From: Pseudarthrobacter sp. NBSH8
GTDB lineage: Bacteria > Actinomycetota > Actinomycetes > Actinomycetales > Micrococcaceae
Direction of reading: 5' to 3'
Assembly (NCBI RefSeq): GCF_014217545.1
Contig: NZ_CP043178.1
Span: 3,844,001-3,908,000, forward strand
Length of the DNA stretch: 64,000 bases
Part shown: positions 46,617-55,122 of the stretch, piece by piece
Position numbering within the stretch: the stretch's first letter is position 1
How the letters are laid out: each line of letters begins with the position of its first letter
Notes under the pieces: model-generated
The model's database searches: none
The model's input: only the letters and a program-made list of their open reading frames with translations
Told to the model about the DNA's origin: nothing
Translations under genes and position numbers: made by a program

Positions 46617-47003
46617 ATGACCATCCTTCCGTCCTCCCCCGCCAGCGTCCGCATTGATGCGTGGCTGTGGGCCATCCGCGCCTACAAGACACGCTCTTCC
46701 GCCACCGCTTCGTGCCGGGCCGGGCACGTGCGGCTGAACGGAAGCCCGGCCAAAGCCTCGGCCACCCTGGTCACGGGAGACACCGTCACGGTGCGGATGT
46801 CCGGCTTCGAACGCACCCTCGAAGTCCGCCGCCTGATCGCCAAACGCGTGGGGGCAGAGGCCGCGTCGCATTGTTTTACCGACCACACGCCGCCACGGCC
46901 GGTGGCACCTGCGCTGGGCCTCCCGCAGCGGGACCGCGGTGCCGGGCGTCCCACCAAGAAGGACCGCCGCGAGATGGAACGGCTCAAGGGCTCCGCAACT
47001 TAG
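46617..47003 (+). CDS. S4-domain RNA-binding protein (Hsp15-like)
   Basis: 128 residues. S4 domain near the N-terminus: RIDAWLWAIRAYKTRSSATA followed by CRAGHVRLNG and VTGDTVTV; a basic C-terminal tail (RPTKKDRREMERLKG). Hsp15 homologues bind stalled 50S-peptidyl-tRNA complexes. ATG 46617 chosen; an earlier GTG at 46608 is possible. Close behind the kinase gene but probably separate. Confidence 0.9.
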   Translation: MTILPSSPASVRIDAWLWAIRAYKTRSSATASCRAGHVRLNGSPAKASATLVTGDTVTVRMSGFERTLEVRRLIAKRVGAEAASHCFTDHTPPRPVAPALGLPQRDRGAGRPTKKDRREMERLKGSAT

Positions 47004-47037
47004 GCTGTTCGCCCGCCGAGCCATCAGAATTGGAACT

Positions 47038-48501
47038 GTGAACAACATCATCCTGGCCTCCGTCCGACAGCCCGGCGAGGATACCGTATCGGACCTGCAC
47101 ATCGTTGATGGTGTCGTATCCCGGATCAGTGCCGGCGGCAGGATCCCGGGCGACGCCCGCGTGGTCAGCCTGGACGGGCGCTACGTCATTCCAGGGCTCT
47201 GGGACGAACACGTCCACATGACCCAGTGGGCGCTTCACTCAAACAGACCGGACCTTTCCGCCGCCGCGTCCGCGCAAGAAGCGGCGGCCGCCGTCGGACT
47301 TCATGTTCACGACGCCGATCTTTCGGTCACCACCGTGGGGGTGGGCTTCCGCGACGCTTTGTGGCCGGACGTCCCCACTCTGGAAATGCTCGACGCCGCC
47401 ACCGGCAACCAGCCCACCGCCCTGATCAGCCACGACCTCCATTGTGTCTGGCTGAACAGCGCTGCCTCCCGGCGGTACGGGGTAGGGGTTGACGCCGGCG
47501 GCCTGCTCCGGGAGGAACCTGCCTTTGCGCTGACCCGTGAGTTGGGCACGCTCCCGGACTCAGTGGTGGACAGCTGGGTCCGCGATGCCGCTCGAGCGGC
47601 TGCAGCCCGGGGCATCGTGGGCATCGTTGATTTCGAGATGACCTGGAACCGCGACGTCTGGCAGCGACGCATCGCCGGTGGATTCAACGCCCTGAGGGTG
47701 GACGCCGGCGTTTACCCCGAGGACCTGGAGCGAGCCCACCACGACGGCATGCGTACAGGAATGGAGCTCGACGGCGGCCTGGGGCGCCTGCGCGCCGGCC
47801 CGCTGAAGGTGCTCATTGACGGTTCGCTGAACACCCGGACGGCGTTCTGCGTGGACCCGTATCCCGACGGCGGCCACGGGCTGCTGACTGTCAGCTTTGA
47901 CGACTTGGTGTCCCTGCTTCGGCGGGCACACGAATACGGCTTTGTCCCGGCGGTCCATGCGATTGGGGATGGCGCCAACCAGATGGCGCTGGATGCTTTC
48001 GAACACACAGGGATCGGCGGCCGGATTGAACACGCGCAGTTTGTCCGGACGGAGGATTTGGCCCGTTTTGGGCCTCTGGGCGTTACGGCCAGCGTGCAGC
48101 CGGTGCATGCACTGGATGACCGCGACGCCGCGGAGTCCAACTGGGGCGGCCGCACCCGGCGGGCGTTTCCGCTGAGATCGCTCCTCGACGCCGGAGCCAC
48201 GCTGGCGCTGGGTTCGGACGCCCCGGTTGCGCCATTGGATCCGTGGGCTGCGATGTCGGCGGCCAGTACCAGGTCCCGGCAGGACGGCCGCGGGCCGTGG
48301 CATCCCCAGGAATGCATCAGTCGGGGGCAAGCACTTGCCGCTTCAGCAAGGGGCCGTCGCCGGATCGGGGTAGGGGACCGGGCGGACCTGGTGGTGCTCG
48401 ACGCCGATCCGCTGGCCTCGCCGGACGCCGAATTCGCCGCCATGCCGGTTGCGGCAACACTCTTGGCTGGCCGCTTCACGCACGACGGCGGCCTGGCCTA
48501 G
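47038..48501 (+). CDS. Amidohydrolase, YtcJ-like
   Basis: 487 residues. Metal-binding HxH in WDEHVHMTQW, later HAIGDGANQMALD, HAQFV and the Asp in LGSDAPVAPLDPW; ends with RADLVVLDADPL. This matches the Amidohydro_3/YtcJ group of metal-dependent hydrolases. Substrate unknown. GTG at 47038 begins the family N-terminus. Its stop overlaps the stop of the convergent gene by 4 bases (CTAG). Confidence 0.9.
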   Translation: MNNIILASVRQPGEDTVSDLHIVDGVVSRISAGGRIPGDARVVSLDGRYVIPGLWDEHVHMTQWALHSNRPDLSAAASAQEAAAAVGLHVHDADLSVTTVGVGFRDALWPDVPTLEMLDAATGNQPTALISHDLHCVWLNSAASRRYGVGVDAGGLLREEPAFALTRELGTLPDSVVDSWVRDAARAAAARGIVGIVDFEMTWNRDVWQRRIAGGFNALRVDAGVYPEDLERAHHDGMRTGMELDGGLGRLRAGPLKVLIDGSLNTRTAFCVDPYPDGGHGLLTVSFDDLVSLLRRAHEYGFVPAVHAIGDGANQMALDAFEHTGIGGRIEHAQFVRTEDLARFGPLGVTASVQPVHALDDRDAAESNWGGRTRRAFPLRSLLDAGATLALGSDAPVAPLDPWAAMSAASTRSRQDGRGPWHPQECISRGQALAASARGRRRIGVGDRADLVVLDADPLASPDAEFAAMPVAATLLAGRFTHDGGLA

Positions 48502-49001
48502 TTCCGCACCTTGGCCTGCACGAGATTCGCGAACGGCAGCCGGCCATGGTCCGCAACAAAAGCTGCGTGATACGCGGCCTCGGCTTGGTTGACTTCTTCG
48601 GCGGGCACCTCTTTCCACGCCATGATGAGTTCATCCGTGTGGGTCAGTTGCCAGATGAGCCGGCCGTCCCAATGGCCCGGCGGCCTGCCCCGCCCAAAAT
48701 CCAGGAACTCCTTGATCTGGTTCCGGAGGCCGCGGTTGCCTTTGCTTCCCGGCCCGGCTTTGCCAACATAGAGAATGTCCGCGCCGTCCACCCATTCCGC
48801 CAGAATGGCTGCCGCAGGCAGGGTGGGATTCTTTTTCTTGAAGGTCCCGGCGGTGCTGATCTTGAGGAAGTGCGGCTCGAACTCATTCGGCCGAAGAACG
48901 GCGAACACCCCGGTGCCCTGCGGAATCCTTATGATCTCGAGGCTGTCGAAGGCCCGGAAGCCGGCAAAGCCGTCGGACTTGAGCGTTTTCCTGTTCATCA
49001 T
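48498..49001 (-). CDS. GIY-YIG-like hypothetical protein
   Basis: 167 residues. The region ADILYVGKAGPGSKGNRGLR resembles a GIY-YIG nuclease core, with a later Glu (NQAEAAYHAAFVADHGRLPF) and ANL at the end. Catalytic identity is uncertain; the first Tyr of the motif corresponds to Leu/Tyr here. ATG 49001 or 48998 is probable. No signal peptide. Convergent with the amidohydrolase. Confidence 0.6.
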   Translation of the reverse strand: MMNRKTLKSDGFAGFRAFDSLEIIRIPQGTGVFAVLRPNEFEPHFLKISTAGTFKKKNPTLPAAAILAEWVDGADILYVGKAGPGSKGNRGLRNQIKEFLDFGRGRPPGHWDGRLIWQLTHTDELIMAWKEVPAEEVNQAEAAYHAAFVADHGRLPFANLVQAKVRN

Positions 49002-49122
49002 GATGACGTTACCCGGACCGGCGCCGGTCCAAGGCAAACTTGCACTGCGCACCTATACGTCCAAAAGCGTAGAGTGGGTTCAGACGCCTGTTTCTGGACG
49101 CCGTGCTGCTGAGGGAGAGATC

Positions 49123-49740
49123 GTGACGATTGACTGGGACGAAAAAAAGGCCCTGCTACAGGAACCAAACATCGCGGCGGTAACGCAACTCTGCGATGAA
49201 CTGATGGAAAAGAAGCCAGGGTCCGTCGTCCCCTACATCGACCCCGTGCATGACGAGGACGAATGCCGGATCGTCAGCCTGCACGTCAGTCCGGGCAAGG
49301 GCACCGAATCGGGGTTCGTCTCCCATTTCAATGACGACGAAGCCGCCCGCCGGGCAACCCAGATTTACGAACTTGCCGAGCTTGATCCGCGTTACGTGAT
49401 GCCGTGGAATGCGTACCCCTGGGTGCGGGATCCGGAGCTTCCGTCGGCGCTGAACGTCCAGGAGAAGACTGACGGCCTGCGGCCCTTCCGGCAGTTCCTC
49501 AAGATCAACCGCCGGGTCTCCGCAGTCATCGCACACGGCACGGACGCCTCCACGTTCCTCACCCTCTTCGAGAAGACCTACCATTCTTCCCTGAAGAACA
49601 GCGGCATCAAGATCTACAAGGCCAGCGCGCTCGGCGGGCGGGCCTTTGCTGTATCCGAAGCAAAACAGGATGATCTCCTCGCGAAGAGCGTCGACGTCTA
49701 CAAGGACGCCATGCAGCGGGCGGGCATCCAGCACCTTTAG
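49123..49740 (+). CDS. Uracil-DNA glycosylase-superfamily-like protein
   Basis: 205 residues. GAGGGAGAG precedes GTG 49123. Pattern SGFVSHFNDDEAARRATQIY, then WNAYPWVRD and a later HSSLKN region fits the UDG superfamily, which cleaves damaged bases from DNA. The usual first active-site motif is not obvious, so activity is uncertain. An upstream extension overlaps the opposite gene and is unlikely. Confidence 0.6.
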   Translation: MTIDWDEKKALLQEPNIAAVTQLCDELMEKKPGSVVPYIDPVHDEDECRIVSLHVSPGKGTESGFVSHFNDDEAARRATQIYELAELDPRYVMPWNAYPWVRDPELPSALNVQEKTDGLRPFRQFLKINRRVSAVIAHGTDASTFLTLFEKTYHSSLKNSGIKIYKASALGGRAFAVSEAKQDDLLAKSVDVYKDAMQRAGIQHL

Positions 49741-49772
49741 CCACGTACGACGGCGGCAGTCACCGCGGTGCC

Positions 49773-51017
49773 TCAGCCTTCCAGTAAGCGCCTGCGGTGC
49801 TTGAGCTCCTTCACCCACGCCCTGGTGACCATGTCAGGGAACGGTGGGCCGCCGCCGTCGTTCCACTCCGGCCCACCGAGCCTCGCGAACGCTGTGCCGG
49901 ACTCCAGATCGGTGATCAACGGCCCTGACGCTTTCAAGGCGAGCTCCAGCACCTGGGCAGCCGTGCGGTCTGTGAGTCCCAAGTCCGTGGCCCAGCCCAG
50001 AAAGTGGCGTCGGGAGATCCCGCTCCGCTTCCCGTTCAGGGTCAGCGCAAGGGTCTTGTCCCCGTAGACCACCGTGGAGGGAATGTCGTAGACCGGTGCG
50101 ATGGTCCACTCCCCGTGCGGCTGCTGGACCATGGAAACGTTCTTGGCGTGCAGGTCCCCGTTGCCGCTCAGCCAGGCAAACGCCCCCTGGATGGCGAGGT
50201 TCCGGAGTGCCGGGAGAGGCGCCGAGCAGTAGTCGGCGAGTGCATGGCAAACCTGCGCATAAGCCACGTTGTACTTGTCCGCCGGGTAAAGCTTCAGGAC
50301 CTGGGCCCCGTCCTCCACCGCCAGCCGCCGGACGTCGTCGGGGCCGCCACCGGAGACGGGCACCCTGTCGAATCGTTCCACCAGAAGCCCGGGCCTGCCC
50401 GCGATGTCCCGGATCAGCCGGACCCTGCTCAGCGGAATCCGCAGCCTGGTCGCGTAGCGGAACATCACCAGCTCGTTCTCCACTACATGCGGGAATTCGG
50501 GGGCGTTGAGTTTAAGGATGAACCGCCTGCCGGCGCTTGCCACAGGGAGCGAGATCATGCCGGCAGACAACTTGTCCTGCACCCCGGCCAGCGCCACGGG
50601 GTCGATCAGGTCCGGGTCGCCGAGCAACTTGTCGAAGTCAACCGGCAGTTTGGGATCCAGCTGGACAGCGTGCTCGTCTGGATCCAGCACCTCGCCGTGG
50701 CCTACGATCTGGACGTCGCCCACCGGGTTCCCGCCGGCGGCGATCAGCAGGGACAGGTCGTCGTCGGCGCTGGTCTTGATGGACCGCCGCAGTGCGTTGA
50801 GCCGTCGGCCTTCCGGCAGGAGGCCGGTGAAATAGGGGGGCGCCGCCCCCGCCGCTGAATCGACGGGTGCCCCGGTGAGCGGCAGGGAACTGGCGACGGC
50901 GGGTCCCCCGGATGCGAGGTAGGCCGGAAGGTAGCTGAACCGGGTGCCGCCGTCGTGCCTTTCAAGCCGCGCGGACAGGGCGCCTGCCTTGTAGATGTCG
51001 GCGATACGGTGCGTCAT
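49773..51017 (-). CDS. hipA: HipA-type Ser/Thr kinase toxin
   Basis: 414 residues. N-terminal HipA domain (GLLPEGRRLNALRRSIKTSA; NPVGDVQIV), then kinase core: GVQDKLSAGM (phosphate-loop region with autophosphorylatable Ser nearby), RRFILKLN (Lys), NGDLHAKNVSM (catalytic Asp/Asn), and APVYDIPST (metal Asp). HipA phosphorylates targets such as glutamyl-tRNA synthetase and causes growth arrest. ATG overlaps the hipB stop by 4 bases. Convergent with the UDG-like gene. Confidence 0.94.
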   Translation of the reverse strand: MTHRIADIYKAGALSARLERHDGGTRFSYLPAYLASGGPAVASSLPLTGAPVDSAAGAAPPYFTGLLPEGRRLNALRRSIKTSADDDLSLLIAAGGNPVGDVQIVGHGEVLDPDEHAVQLDPKLPVDFDKLLGDPDLIDPVALAGVQDKLSAGMISLPVASAGRRFILKLNAPEFPHVVENELVMFRYATRLRIPLSRVRLIRDIAGRPGLLVERFDRVPVSGGGPDDVRRLAVEDGAQVLKLYPADKYNVAYAQVCHALADYCSAPLPALRNLAIQGAFAWLSGNGDLHAKNVSMVQQPHGEWTIAPVYDIPSTVVYGDKTLALTLNGKRSGISRRHFLGWATDLGLTDRTAAQVLELALKASGPLITDLESGTAFARLGGPEWNDGGGPPFPDMVTRAWVKELKHRRRLLEG

Positions 51018-51280
51018 CGTTGTGTTTCCTGGCCGCTGGCGTGGCCTGCCAACGCGCCGGCGGATTTACCGGTTCTGGTGGTAATCCGGAGCTCCAGGCC
51101 CAGCGTGTCCAGTACGGCCAGCAGGGAATTGAGCTGGATGCTTGGCTTGCCCTGCTCAACAAACCTGACGAAGCGTTCCGAGACACCGGCCAGTGCCGAG
51201 AGGTCCTGCTGGGAAAGGCCCAGAGCAGCGCGCCGGGCCCGGACTTCCCTGGCCAATCGGTCGGTGATCGATTCAGTCAT
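51014..51280 (-). CDS. hipB: HipB-type antitoxin
   Basis: 88 residues. Xre/Cro helix-turn-helix (ALGLSQQDLSALAGVSERFV with FVEQGKPSIQLNSLLAVLDT) and a short flexible C-terminal tail. It neutralises HipA and represses the operon. RBS AGGAGCGCC lies just before ATG. Two matching palindromic sites lie upstream (next entry). Confidence 0.94.
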   Translation of the reverse strand: MTESITDRLAREVRARRAALGLSQQDLSALAGVSERFVRFVEQGKPSIQLNSLLAVLDTLGLELRITTRTGKSAGALAGHASGQETQR

Positions 51281-51292
51281 GGCGCTCCTATA

Positions 51293-51378
51293 GGTACGAT
51301 CGTGCCGTTCTCTTCCCGGAACTGCAGCTTACTTCGTCTTCGCCTCCCTGAACAGGCATCCACCGGCACGATCGTACC
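51293..51378. promoter_or_regulatory. hipB: Two candidate HipB operators
   Basis: GGTACGATCGTGCC (51293-51306) and its exact reverse complement GGCACGATCGTACC (51365-51378), centres 72 bases apart. Each is nearly self-palindromic (12 of 14). They sit 13 bases or more upstream of hipB and fit paired autoregulatory operators. Confidence 0.7.
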
Positions 51379-51570
51379 GCCCGGTTCGGGGAGTTGGGCG
51401 GGAGGAGCTTATGCGCAGGCTCGAGAGCGGGCCCGAATTCGGGAATGTGACGTACTTAACATAGATTGGTTCGCACAAGTTGTTGCTCAAACCCACGGGG
51501 ACTTAGGCAGCAGAACTGCCGCAAGGGGAAACGGGCAAGAATCCAGCCCCAACCAGGAAGTCTTGAATTA

Positions 51571-53127
51571 ATGCAAGCAGCGCCCATGACCGTTACCGAT
51601 GAGGCCGGCTGGCTGGCCTCCATTGAAGAAACCACAGATGCAGTGTTCCGCCCGGCGGCTGAGGTTTTTTCCACCATCGTCTTCTTCCCGATCACCATTG
51701 GTGAGATCAGCTTTCCGGCCGTGGTGGCGTGGCTAATCGCCGCCGGCATCATCATCAGCATCTACTTAGGGCTCGTCCAGTTCCGCGGCCTGAAAGTCTC
51801 CTACGAAGTGGTCCGCGGCCGCTATTCGGCCAAGCACGATCCCGGAGAGGTGCCCCATTTCCAGGCTCTTACCTCTGCACTCTCCGGGACCGTGGGCCTC
51901 GGAAACATTGCCGGAGTGGGTGCGGCCATGGCGCTCGGCGGTCCCGGCGCTACGTTCTGGATGATCCTGGCCGGCCTGCTGGGCATGGCAACGAAATTCG
52001 CGGAGTGCACCCTCGGCGTCAAGTACCGCCAAGTGCATGAAGACGGCACCGTCACGGGCGGCCCGTTCAAATACCTCCCCGTCGCTTTCCAGAAGTTTGG
52101 CACCGTTCCCGGGAAGATCCTCACCGGAATTTTTGCGGTCTCCATCCTGATCTTCGGCATCGCCGGCGGAAACATGTTCCAGGCCAACCAGACGTTCGCC
52201 CAGATGCGAAACGTCACCGGTGGCGATGAAGGCTTCCTTGGGGGTGCCGGAGCTGCCCTAATCTTCGGAGTCATCCTCGCATCCCTCGTTGCCGCGGTGA
52301 TCCTGGGTGGCATGAAGTCCATCGGGGCCACTACCAGCAAGCTGGTTCCGGCCATGGCATTTATCTACGTACTGGCCTGCCTGTTCGTCATCTTCGTTAA
52401 TTTGGGCCAGGTTCCGGCGGCCTTCGGCGCCATCATAACGGGCGCCTTCAACCCCTCCGGAATGGCAGGCGGCCTGGTGGGTGTCATGATCGTCGGCTTC
52501 CAGCGCGCGGCATTCTCCAATGAAGCCGGCCTGGGATCGGCGGCGATCGCCCACTCCACCGTCAAGACGCGCCGTCCTGTGAGCGAAGGGTTCGTTGCGA
52601 TGTTCGAGCCCCTGGTGGACACCGTCATCATCTGCACCATGACCGCCCTGGCCATTGTCATTGCCGGAGCACCGAGCCTCCAGGCAGGCATTGATCAGGT
52701 ACAGGCCGGGGACGGCGCGCCCGACGGCGTCATCCTCACCTCCGATGCGTTCGCCACGGTCCTCCCCTGGTTCCCGCTGGTCCTGGCCGTCGCAGTGTCC
52801 TTGTTCGCGTTTTCCACGCTCATCACCTGGTCTTACTACGGGTTGAAAGCCTGGGAGTACCTCTTCGGGCGCAGCAAGGCCTCAGAAGTCATCTATAAGT
52901 GCGTCTTCCTGTTCTTCACCGTCGTTGGCACTGTACTGACCTTCACCCAGGTGCTGAACTTCGCCGATGCCGCCCTGTTCATCTGCGCGTTCATCAACCT
53001 GCTTGGCGTATACATGCTGCTGCCGGTGATCAAGCGCGAGATGAAGGCATACCTCGCGGAACGCAAGAGCGGAAACCTCCATAAGCTCGGGGTGGAGCTC
53101 GAAGACACCTCAGCGCCCCGCGGCTGA
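51571..53127 (+). CDS. Alanine/glycine:cation symporter (AGCS)
   Basis: 518 residues, about 10-11 helices. Family sequence ALTSALSGTVGLGNIAGVGA, GGPGATFWMILAGLLGM, GGPFKYLPVAFQKFG and RAAFSNEAGLGSAAIAHSTV identify a Na+-coupled alanine/glycine symporter. AGGAAG lies about ten bases before ATG 51571; ATG 51586 is a second choice. Separate from the asparagine operon by a terminator. No glycine riboswitch was seen upstream. Confidence 0.93.
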   Translation: MQAAPMTVTDEAGWLASIEETTDAVFRPAAEVFSTIVFFPITIGEISFPAVVAWLIAAGIIISIYLGLVQFRGLKVSYEVVRGRYSAKHDPGEVPHFQALTSALSGTVGLGNIAGVGAAMALGGPGATFWMILAGLLGMATKFAECTLGVKYRQVHEDGTVTGGPFKYLPVAFQKFGTVPGKILTGIFAVSILIFGIAGGNMFQANQTFAQMRNVTGGDEGFLGGAGAALIFGVILASLVAAVILGGMKSIGATTSKLVPAMAFIYVLACLFVIFVNLGQVPAAFGAIITGAFNPSGMAGGLVGVMIVGFQRAAFSNEAGLGSAAIAHSTVKTRRPVSEGFVAMFEPLVDTVIICTMTALAIVIAGAPSLQAGIDQVQAGDGAPDGVILTSDAFATVLPWFPLVLAVAVSLFAFSTLITWSYYGLKAWEYLFGRSKASEVIYKCVFLFFTVVGTVLTFTQVLNFADAALFICAFINLLGVYMLLPVIKREMKAYLAERKSGNLHKLGVELEDTSAPRG

Positions 53128-53191
53128 ATCCGCGGCCGGGCAGCTGAGTTCAGGCGCGGGCACGAACTGAATGCACCTACACCGGAATGCC

Positions 53192-53238
53192 CGGCGGGCC
53201 CCGAAACTCCCTACAGAGCTTCGGGGCCTGCCGCGTTT
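53192..53238 (+). terminator. Terminator after the AGCS gene
   Basis: Hairpin CGGCGGGCCCCGAA (53192-53205) with TTCGGGGCCTGCCG (53220-53233), one wobble, followed by CGTTTTG. Confidence 0.8.
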
Positions 53239-53256
53239 TGTCCGACCCGGCAGGAA

Positions 53257-53285
53257 TTGACACCCAGTGTGACCCGTGCCATATT
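53257..53285 (+). promoter_or_regulatory. Strong promoter abutting the GntR-type regulator start
   Basis: TTGACA (53257-53262), 17-base spacer, CATATT (53280-53285). ATG 53286 follows immediately, so the transcript would begin near 53291-53293, where a GTG codon in frame lies (53292). This suggests leaderless translation from GTG. Confidence 0.65.
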
Positions 53286-54026
53286 ATGAGTGTGAACCTG
53301 TCAGACAGCCCGACAGCAGGACAGCCTGCACCTCCGGCCAGCGCATCGCTCGCCGGAGCCCAGCCGCTCGCCCGGCTCAGCGCTGCCGAGGCGGTCTTTA
53401 ACGCCATCCGCTCCGACATCGAGTCCGGCAATGCAGCCGTGGGCGGGAAGCTTAGCTCCGAAGCGTCCCTCGCGCAGCAGTACGGGGTCAGCCGTTCGGT
53501 GATCCGGGAAGCCCTCCGGTCCTGTACTGCCCTGGGGCTCACCGTGACAAAGACAGGCAAAGGCACCTTCGTGGTGGCCGACAAGGTCGCCAGCGACCTC
53601 ACGCTCGGACAGTACTCCGCCCGTGACCTCACCGAGGCGCGCCCCCATATCGAAGTCCCCGCGGCCGGCCTCGCCGCCCAGCGCCGGACCGGTGAAGAAC
53701 TGGAGACGCTCCGCCACATCGTCGCAGCCATGAGCACGGAAACGGACCCTGAATCCTGGGTTGCCCTGGACTCCAGTTTCCATGCCCTCATCGCTCGAGC
53801 CAGCGGCAACAGGGTGTTCGCCAGCGTCGTCGGAGAGATCCGCGGAGCTTTGGCCCACCAGTCCGAAACGCTCAACATGGTGGCCGACCGGCAACACGCC
53901 TCAGATGCCGAACACGAAAAGATACTGGCAGCCATCGAGGCAGGCTCCGCGGACGGCGCCAGCCAAGCCATGGCAGAGCACCTGCACGCCGTGGGTGCCG
54001 CGCTCAATTCCATCCTGAACAAGTAG
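53286..54026 (+). CDS. GntR/FadR-family transcriptional regulator
   Basis: 246 residues from ATG 53286; GTG 53292 is the likely leaderless start given the promoter position. N-terminal winged helix: VFNAIRSDIESGNAAVGGKL and QQYGVSRSVIREALRSCTAL. C-terminal FCD effector domain with EARPHIEVPAAGLAAQRR and SFHALIARASGN, DAEHEKILAAIEAG (metal/ligand His). Probably senses an amino or dicarboxylic acid and controls the asparaginase-aspartase-permease genes that follow. Confidence 0.93.
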   Translation: MSVNLSDSPTAGQPAPPASASLAGAQPLARLSAAEAVFNAIRSDIESGNAAVGGKLSSEASLAQQYGVSRSVIREALRSCTALGLTVTKTGKGTFVVADKVASDLTLGQYSARDLTEARPHIEVPAAGLAAQRRTGEELETLRHIVAAMSTETDPESWVALDSSFHALIARASGNRVFASVVGEIRGALAHQSETLNMVADRQHASDAEHEKILAAIEAGSADGASQAMAEHLHAVGAALNSILNK

Positions 54027-54055
54027 CTCCGCCCAAGTAACCCGCCAAGGAACCC

Positions 54056-55114
54056 ATGCTCTCCCCTGCGCTTTCTGACGCCCACACTGCTGCACAGCTC
54101 CCGCAACACGCCCCGCTGGTGGTGGCCACCCGTGACGGACTGGTGGAAAGCGTCCACTACGGCTCGGCCATCGCCACCGCACCTGACGGCTCGATCCTGG
54201 CGGCGGCAGGCGACCCCCTGGCCCCGTTCTACCCGCGCTCCGCGCTCAAGCCGCTGCAGGCGGTGGCCATGGTCCGTGCGGGCCTGGAGCTCCCGGCCGA
54301 CCTCCTGGCCCTGACCGCGGCGAGCCACTCCGGCGGAGCCAAACACCGCGGCGGCACCCAGCGGGTTCTCGCCATGCACGGGCTTGCCGTAGGCGACCTC
54401 GAGAACAGCACTGACCTGCCCTATGGCGCCAGCGAGCGCGAGGACTGGCTGCGCAACGGATTCCTCGCCACGCGCCTGACCCAGAACTGCTCCGGCAAGC
54501 ACGCTGCGATGGCCGCCACGTGCGTCATCAACGGCTGGCCGGTCAAGGGTTATCTCAACCCGGCCCACCCGCTGCAGCAGCTGATCGCTGCCACCGTCAC
54601 CGAACTGACCGGCGAGACACCCTTGTCCCGCAGCACGGACGGCTGTGGGACGCCGCTTTTCGCGCTCACCCTCCGCGGCATGGCCCGCGCTTTCGGCACC
54701 ATCGCGGCCGCCGCAGCGGCTGCCGCAGCCAGCACCTCCGAAAACAGCGGCACCGCCCCGCTGCTTGCGGAAGCCGCCGTCGGACTCGCCATGCGGCAAC
54801 ACCCTGACATGGTGGCGGGCGAGCGCCGGGACGTCACAGAGCTGATGCGCCTACTCCCGGGGGCGGTGGCGAAGGACGGCTTTGAAGGTGTGCAGCTGGT
54901 AGGCCTGCCGGATGGCCGCGCAGTTGCCGTGAAGATTTCCGACGGCGGCGACCGCGCCCGGATGCCGGCCACCGTCCACGTGCTTGAATCCCTCGGCGTG
55001 GACACCGCACCGCTCGCCGGCATCGGCACTGCCCCTGTCCTGGGTGGCGGCCACAAGGTGGGCCTGCTGCAGCCCACGGACTTCCTGTCCACGCCCGTCC
55101 ACGAAGCCATGTGA
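54056..55114 (+). CDS. L-asparaginase (asparaginase II family)
   Basis: 352 residues, actinobacterial/Rhizobium-type asparaginase. Visible: FYPRSALKPLQAVAMVRAGL (Ser and Lys of the active centre), AASHSGGAKH, NCSGKHAAMAATC and STDGCGTPLFALTL. It hydrolyses asparagine to aspartate and ammonia. Followed after 8 bases by the aspartase gene. No signal peptide, so cytosolic. Confidence 0.92.
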   Translation: MLSPALSDAHTAAQLPQHAPLVVATRDGLVESVHYGSAIATAPDGSILAAAGDPLAPFYPRSALKPLQAVAMVRAGLELPADLLALTAASHSGGAKHRGGTQRVLAMHGLAVGDLENSTDLPYGASEREDWLRNGFLATRLTQNCSGKHAAMAATCVINGWPVKGYLNPAHPLQQLIAATVTELTGETPLSRSTDGCGTPLFALTLRGMARAFGTIAAAAAAAAASTSENSGTAPLLAEAAVGLAMRQHPDMVAGERRDVTELMRLLPGAVAKDGFEGVQLVGLPDGRAVAVKISDGGDRARMPATVHVLESLGVDTAPLAGIGTAPVLGGGHKVGLLQPTDFLSTPVHEAM

Positions 55115-55122
55115 GGACCTCC

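Noticed and set aside
51380..51570. Glycine riboswitch upstream of the AGCS symporter
   Set aside because: No glycine aptamer features could be found in the leader.
53177..54802. A 541-codon minus-strand frame across the GntR-type and asparaginase genes
   Set aside because: Antisense shadow of two genes with clear family motifs on the plus strand.
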